Below, piece after piece: positions 7,650-9,742 of a DNA stretch of 9,742 nt. Source of the stretch: Nitrosomonas eutropha (lineage in GTDB: Bacteria > Pseudomonadota > Gammaproteobacteria > Burkholderiales > Nitrosomonadaceae); the NCBI GenBank assembly GCA_014584635.1, contig JACTML010000182.1:1-9742 (forward strand), written 5' to 3'. A program made the translations under genes and the position numbers. Position 1 is the stretch's first letter. Every line of letters begins with the position of its first letter. Under the pieces are notes generated by a model. The model searched no databases. It saw only the letters and a list, made by a program, of their open reading frames with translations, and had not been told where the DNA came from.

Positions 7650-8360
7650 ATGTATACCGAAACAGGAATTATTGATAAAGACCAGTTTGTTACCGAATTT
7701 ACACCCTTGGTCAAACGGATTGCCTACCACATGATGGCCAAGTTGCCTGCCAGTGTTCAGGTTGATGATCTGATCCAGGCGGGCATGATCGGCCTGTTGG
7801 ATGCTATCAATCGTTATGAAGGTTCCTACGGACGTCAGTTTGAAAGCTATGCCGCCCAGCGCATCCGTGGCTCGATCCTGGATGAATTGCGGGAAGCAGA
7901 CTGGCTGCCCCGCAGCCTGCGCCGAAAAATGCGGCAAATCGAAACAGCGATACGCACACTGGAACAACGTCTGGGCTGTCCACCCAATGAACAGGAAATT
8001 GCGAACGAGCTCAATATCCCGCTTGCCGAATACCAGGGAATGCTGCAGGAAGCTGGCGGCGGACAATTGATTTACTACGAGGATTTTCAGGAAAGCGAAG
8101 AAGATCATTTTCTTGATCACTTATGTAACAACCACAGCAATGAACCGCTGGATCAGTTACTGGAAAAAAATCTGAGAGAGCTTCTGGTTACAGCAATTGA
8201 AAAATTGCCCGAAAAGGAAAAAATGGTTATGGGAATGTACTACGAGCAGGAAATGAATCTGCGTGAAATCGGTGAAGTACTGGGTGTTAGCGAATCACGT
8301 ATCTGCCAGATGCATACCCAGGCCATTTCACGCCTGCGCACACGCCTGCGCGATAAATAA
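7650..8360 (+). CDS. fliA: RNA polymerase sigma factor FliA (sigma28)
   Basis: FliA directs RNA polymerase to late flagellar and chemotaxis promoters and is held inactive by FlgM until the hook is complete. From the ATG at 7650 the product has 236 residues, close to the 239 of E. coli FliA. Sigma region 2 spans about residues 17-90 (LVKRIAYHMMAKLPASVQVD, then DLIQAGMIGLLDAI and RIRGSILDELREADWLPRSL). Region 3 covers about 95-150 and region 4 about 176-230, with its helix-turn-helix NLREIGEVLGVSESRICQMH at 203-222. An in-frame GTG at 7638 would add four residues and create a GTGA overlap with flhG. I prefer the ATG because MYT is the usual beginning of betaproteobacterial FliA, but neither start has a strong ribosome site. 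It is the last gene of the operon; no terminator follows closely. Confidence 0.96.
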   Translation: MYTETGIIDKDQFVTEFTPLVKRIAYHMMAKLPASVQVDDLIQAGMIGLLDAINRYEGSYGRQFESYAAQRIRGSILDELREADWLPRSLRRKMRQIETAIRTLEQRLGCPPNEQEIANELNIPLAEYQGMLQEAGGGQLIYYEDFQESEEDHFLDHLCNNHSNEPLDQLLEKNLRELLVTAIEKLPEKEKMVMGMYYEQEMNLREIGEVLGVSESRICQMHTQAISRLRTRLRDK

Positions 8361-8417
8361 GGATCAATAATGCAGTTATTTACAAGGCAGCGCTGATGAA
8401 ATGCCGCCATATCACGT

Positions 8418-8615
8418 CTAGAGGACGAAATCCTTTTCACCCTCTTCATCTGCATCTCCGCTAAGATCAGGCAGTTTTTGCGTCTGGTGGCAGAGCGCGA
8501 GCATCGCTGAGTGATATCCACAGTTGAAATTCCGGCATTGGAATACGTCCGCGCGCGCCCCGAAACTATCTCGTTCAGCAATATGTGTACACTCTTGTTC
8601 TATAGTACCTGTTTC
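8418..8615 (-). pseudogene. Orphan open frame without start codon, possible gene remnant
   Basis: On the minus strand 65 codons are open between a TAG at 8618-8616 and the TAG at 8420-8418. There is no ATG, GTG or TTG in the first half; the only in-frame ATG is at residue 38. The translation has four cysteines near histidines (QECTHIAERD, then FQCRNFNCGYHS, then LALCHQ) and a very acidic end SGDADEEGEKDFVL. Beyond the upstream TAG the same phase is open for another 27 codons ending GIIRVVGQQYPF. This could be a decayed 5'-truncated gene or a chance open stretch in GC-rich DNA, where another frame on the same strand is also open. I do not recognise the product. Confidence 0.2.
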
Positions 8616-8631
8616 CTAAAATGGATATTGT

Positions 8632-8672
8632 TGCCCGACAACCCGAATGATTCCAGATAGGTTAGTCGGGCA
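8632..8672. repeat. 12-bp stem-loop of unknown function
   Basis: TGCCCGACAACC at 8632-8643 pairs with GGTT (8660-8663) and GTCGGGCA (8665-8672). This gives 12 base pairs with one bulged A at 8664 and a 16-base loop. No T tract follows on either strand, so it is not a standard intrinsic terminator. It could be an inverted-repeat element, a protein site or a transcript structure. Confidence 0.5.
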
Positions 8673-8772
8673 GGCACAGAAGTAGCAGAAATAGAAATGT
8701 CATATCCCACAAGTCGAGCTGAAAGGAATGACTGCAATTTAACAGTTTGTGCGAAAATACAGCAGTACGCTT

Positions 8773-8797
8773 AATCAACTCAAATTGAGTTGATTTT
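8773..8797 (+). terminator. Perfect 11-bp dyad, possible terminator for the fliA side
   Basis: AATCAACTCAA at 8773-8783 is exactly complementary to 8785-8795 around a single central A at 8784. The plus strand continues TTTTGTT from 8794, so transcription arriving from fliA could end here about 410 bases past its stop. The stem is A+T-rich, which weakens the case. The dyad includes the TGA stop and last five sense codons of the minus-strand PEP-CTERM gene, where it is followed by only TTAA. Confidence 0.35.
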
Positions 8798-9572
8798 GTT
8801 CACGCCACTTACCTAAACCCAGCACACCTAACCCTGCTAACAACAAAGCGAAAGTGTGTGGCTCAGGTACTTGTTGCGCGATGCTAAAAGAGGCATTCAG
8901 ACCATAACGCGCTCCTAAATCAGGATTGCTTTCCAATTGATCCCAGTAATTGGACCCGCCCACAAAAACAGAATAATCGCCTGCCGCCAGCGAAAATGTC
9001 GCCGACACGAAATTATCGAGTATTCCATCACCACCTGGAATAATGCCCAAGCCATAATCCGCTTCGCCATCGTAAGCGTGCCCGATATAAGCAAAATGAC
9101 TTGCATCCAGGGCTAAAGGATCGTCATCACTGGTAAAGCTCCAATCACCCAACGCTACAAATGAACCTTCACTGCCCTCAGGGCGTAACAAGAGTGAGCC
9201 AACTGTGTTATCGTGATCAAGCGCATCCGGAGGAAGATGTGCCGATCCCCTATATAGGGAAAATCCAGGCGTTAATCCCAGAATTGATTGTGCCACATCC
9301 CCTCTGAAATCAGTCGTCAACGCACTGTCTTCCCAGAAACTCAGTGTTACGCTGGCGGCACTTGTAAGCGTAAACCGGAACGGTAAAACTCGATGACTAT
9401 TTCCCTGATCTGCATCTGTACCATCTACCCAACCATAATTACCTGTTACAAATTGATGGAGAATAGTGCTTGAACCGCCTGTAGCTAAATTATAACTGAT
9501 GTGTGCAACGGCAGGCAGCGAAGCCATGCCAACTACAAAAAGCAAGATATACCCAATAATTATTTTGTGCAT
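8775..9572 (-). CDS. Exported PEP-CTERM sorting domain protein, function unknown
   Basis: This is a 265-residue secreted protein. Residues 1-23 form a signal peptide (MHKIIIGYILLFVVGM, then ASLPAVA before His24). The body (24-234) is acidic, rich in Gly, Ser and Asp, has no cysteine and looks like beta strands (for example FRFTLTSAASVTLSFWEDSA, and AAGDYSVFVGG). The end is a PEP-CTERM tail: VPEP at 235-238, a hydrophobic segment FALLLAGLGVLGLG, then KWREQNQLNLS. Such tails are processed by exosortase, usually in exopolysaccharide-producing Gram-negatives; no exosortase gene is visible here. The tail is less basic and longer after the membrane segment than usual, and its last residues are encoded by a dyad. 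I prefer the ATG at 9572-9570 to the in-frame TTG at 9608, because the signal peptide then starts properly; the ribosome site is weak. Function of the body is unknown. Confidence 0.85.
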   Translation of the reverse strand: MHKIIIGYILLFVVGMASLPAVAHISYNLATGGSSTILHQFVTGNYGWVDGTDADQGNSHRVLPFRFTLTSAASVTLSFWEDSALTTDFRGDVAQSILGLTPGFSLYRGSAHLPPDALDHDNTVGSLLLRPEGSEGSFVALGDWSFTSDDDPLALDASHFAYIGHAYDGEADYGLGIIPGGDGILDNFVSATFSLAAGDYSVFVGGSNYWDQLESNPDLGARYGLNASFSIAQQVPEPHTFALLLAGLGVLGLGKWREQNQLNLS

Positions 9573-9644
9573 TTTAATTTTTATCCCAATGATTGACGAA
9601 AGCGACAAAGTTCAGAAATCTTCTATCTAACAAAGTCGCTAATA

Positions 9645-9673
9645 ATTATCAGATAAGCAATTGGAATAAACAA
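9645..9673 (-). promoter_or_regulatory. Sigma70-like promoter of the PEP-CTERM gene
   Basis: On the minus strand TTGTTT (9673-9668, 3 of 6) is followed after 17 bases by GATAAT (9650-9645, 5 of 6). The predicted start is near 9638, leaving a leader of about 66 bases. The poor -35 box fits a promoter needing an activator, and a perfect dyad abuts it. No sigma54 GG-N10-GC pair was found in this interval. Confidence 0.4.
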
Positions 9674-9690
9674 TGCGACATATTGTCGCA
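9674..9690. promoter_or_regulatory. Dyad TGCGACA-N3-TGTCGCA, likely regulator site
   Basis: Two perfect 7-base arms flank TAT. The dyad directly abuts the weak -35 box of the PEP-CTERM promoter; its centre lies about 44 bases before the predicted start, where class II activators bind. Related CGAC elements lie at 9601-9606, 9635-9640 (reversed) and 9699-9703. The protein that binds is unknown. Confidence 0.5.
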
Positions 9691-9742
9691 CGTGAAAACG
9701 ACAAAAGAATAACGGTTTTTTTTACGCTGAAATACCCACTCC

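Larger units (their letters stand above)
8361..8774. other. Spacer between fliA and the PEP-CTERM gene
   Basis: These 414 bases hold no complete gene that I can support. The part near 8460-8575 is more GC-rich than the rest. Contents are a minus-strand open frame lacking a start (8418-8615), a short repeat ATTCC-N6-GGAAT at 8529-8544, a strong stem-loop at 8632-8672, and a dyad reaching into the next gene at 8773-8795. No chemotaxis gene follows fliA here, unlike in many flagellar operons. The mixture suggests decayed or inserted DNA, but I cannot name a mobile element. Confidence 0.6.

Noticed and set aside
8361..8420. Terminator directly after fliA
   Set aside because: Only weak GGC/GCC pairings and no T tract are present.
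8240..8581. 113-codon minus-strand open frame across the fliA end and spacer
   Set aside because: It overlaps the conserved FliA helix-turn-helix coding region and its Arg/Ser-rich product has no recognisable feature.
9606..9608. TTG start giving 12 more residues on the PEP-CTERM protein
   Set aside because: No ribosome site is present, and the extra residues would precede a normal signal peptide.
9697..9723. Run of eight T at 9716-9723 as a plus-strand terminator
   Set aside because: No hairpin directly precedes it; the dyad at 9674-9690 is 25 bases away and no plus-strand gene ends here.

Overview
The window is a flagellar gene cluster, probably from a betaproteobacterium. It is followed by a poorly coding spacer and a gene for an exported PEP-CTERM protein. 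The betaproteobacterial assignment rests on the uninterrupted order flhB-flhA-flhF-flhG-fliA, a FliA that begins MYT, the FlhB tail, the degenerate FlhG ATPase signature and the PEP-CTERM sorting tail. A Nitrosomonas-like organism would fit all of these, but that is inference; no rRNA or other marker is present.

Layout. Positions 1-326 (minus) hold the 5' part of flgL, cut by the window edge. Positions 354-1742 (minus) hold flgK, which is upstream of flgL in the same short operon. A 500-base divergent spacer (1743-2242) follows. It contains a good sigma70-type promoter for flgK, a weak hairpin and a doubtful 41-codon minus-strand frame. Positions 2243-8360 (plus) are one compact operon. FlhB and FlhA are export-gate proteins of the flagellar type III secretion system. 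FlhF (SRP-type GTPase) and FlhG (MinD-like partner) set flagellar position and number. FliA is sigma28. From flhA onward the genes overlap or nearly abut: ATGA at flhA/flhF, a 14-base overlap at flhF/flhG, and 8 bases or a GTGA overlap at flhG/fliA. This predicts translational coupling.

Positions 8361-8774 hold no convincing complete gene. They do hold a 65-codon minus-strand open frame without a start codon, a strong 12-bp stem-loop, and an 11-bp perfect dyad that spans the stop codon of the next gene. Positions 8775-9572 (minus) encode a 265-residue secreted protein with a signal peptide, an acidic cysteine-free body and a VPEP membrane-anchor tail. Its upstream region has a sigma70-like promoter whose -35 box abuts a perfect TGCGACA-N3-TGTCGCA dyad, with more CGAC elements nearby.

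How the parts work together: FlhA and FlhB export rod, hook and filament components, including the hook-filament junction proteins FlgK and FlgL encoded divergently. FlhF and FlhG place the organelle, and FliA switches on late genes. The PEP-CTERM gene appears to be an unrelated neighbour.

I found no wholly new system. The best points for a second look are the changed ATPase signature of FlhG, the dyad-controlled promoter of the PEP-CTERM gene, and the structured spacer after fliA.
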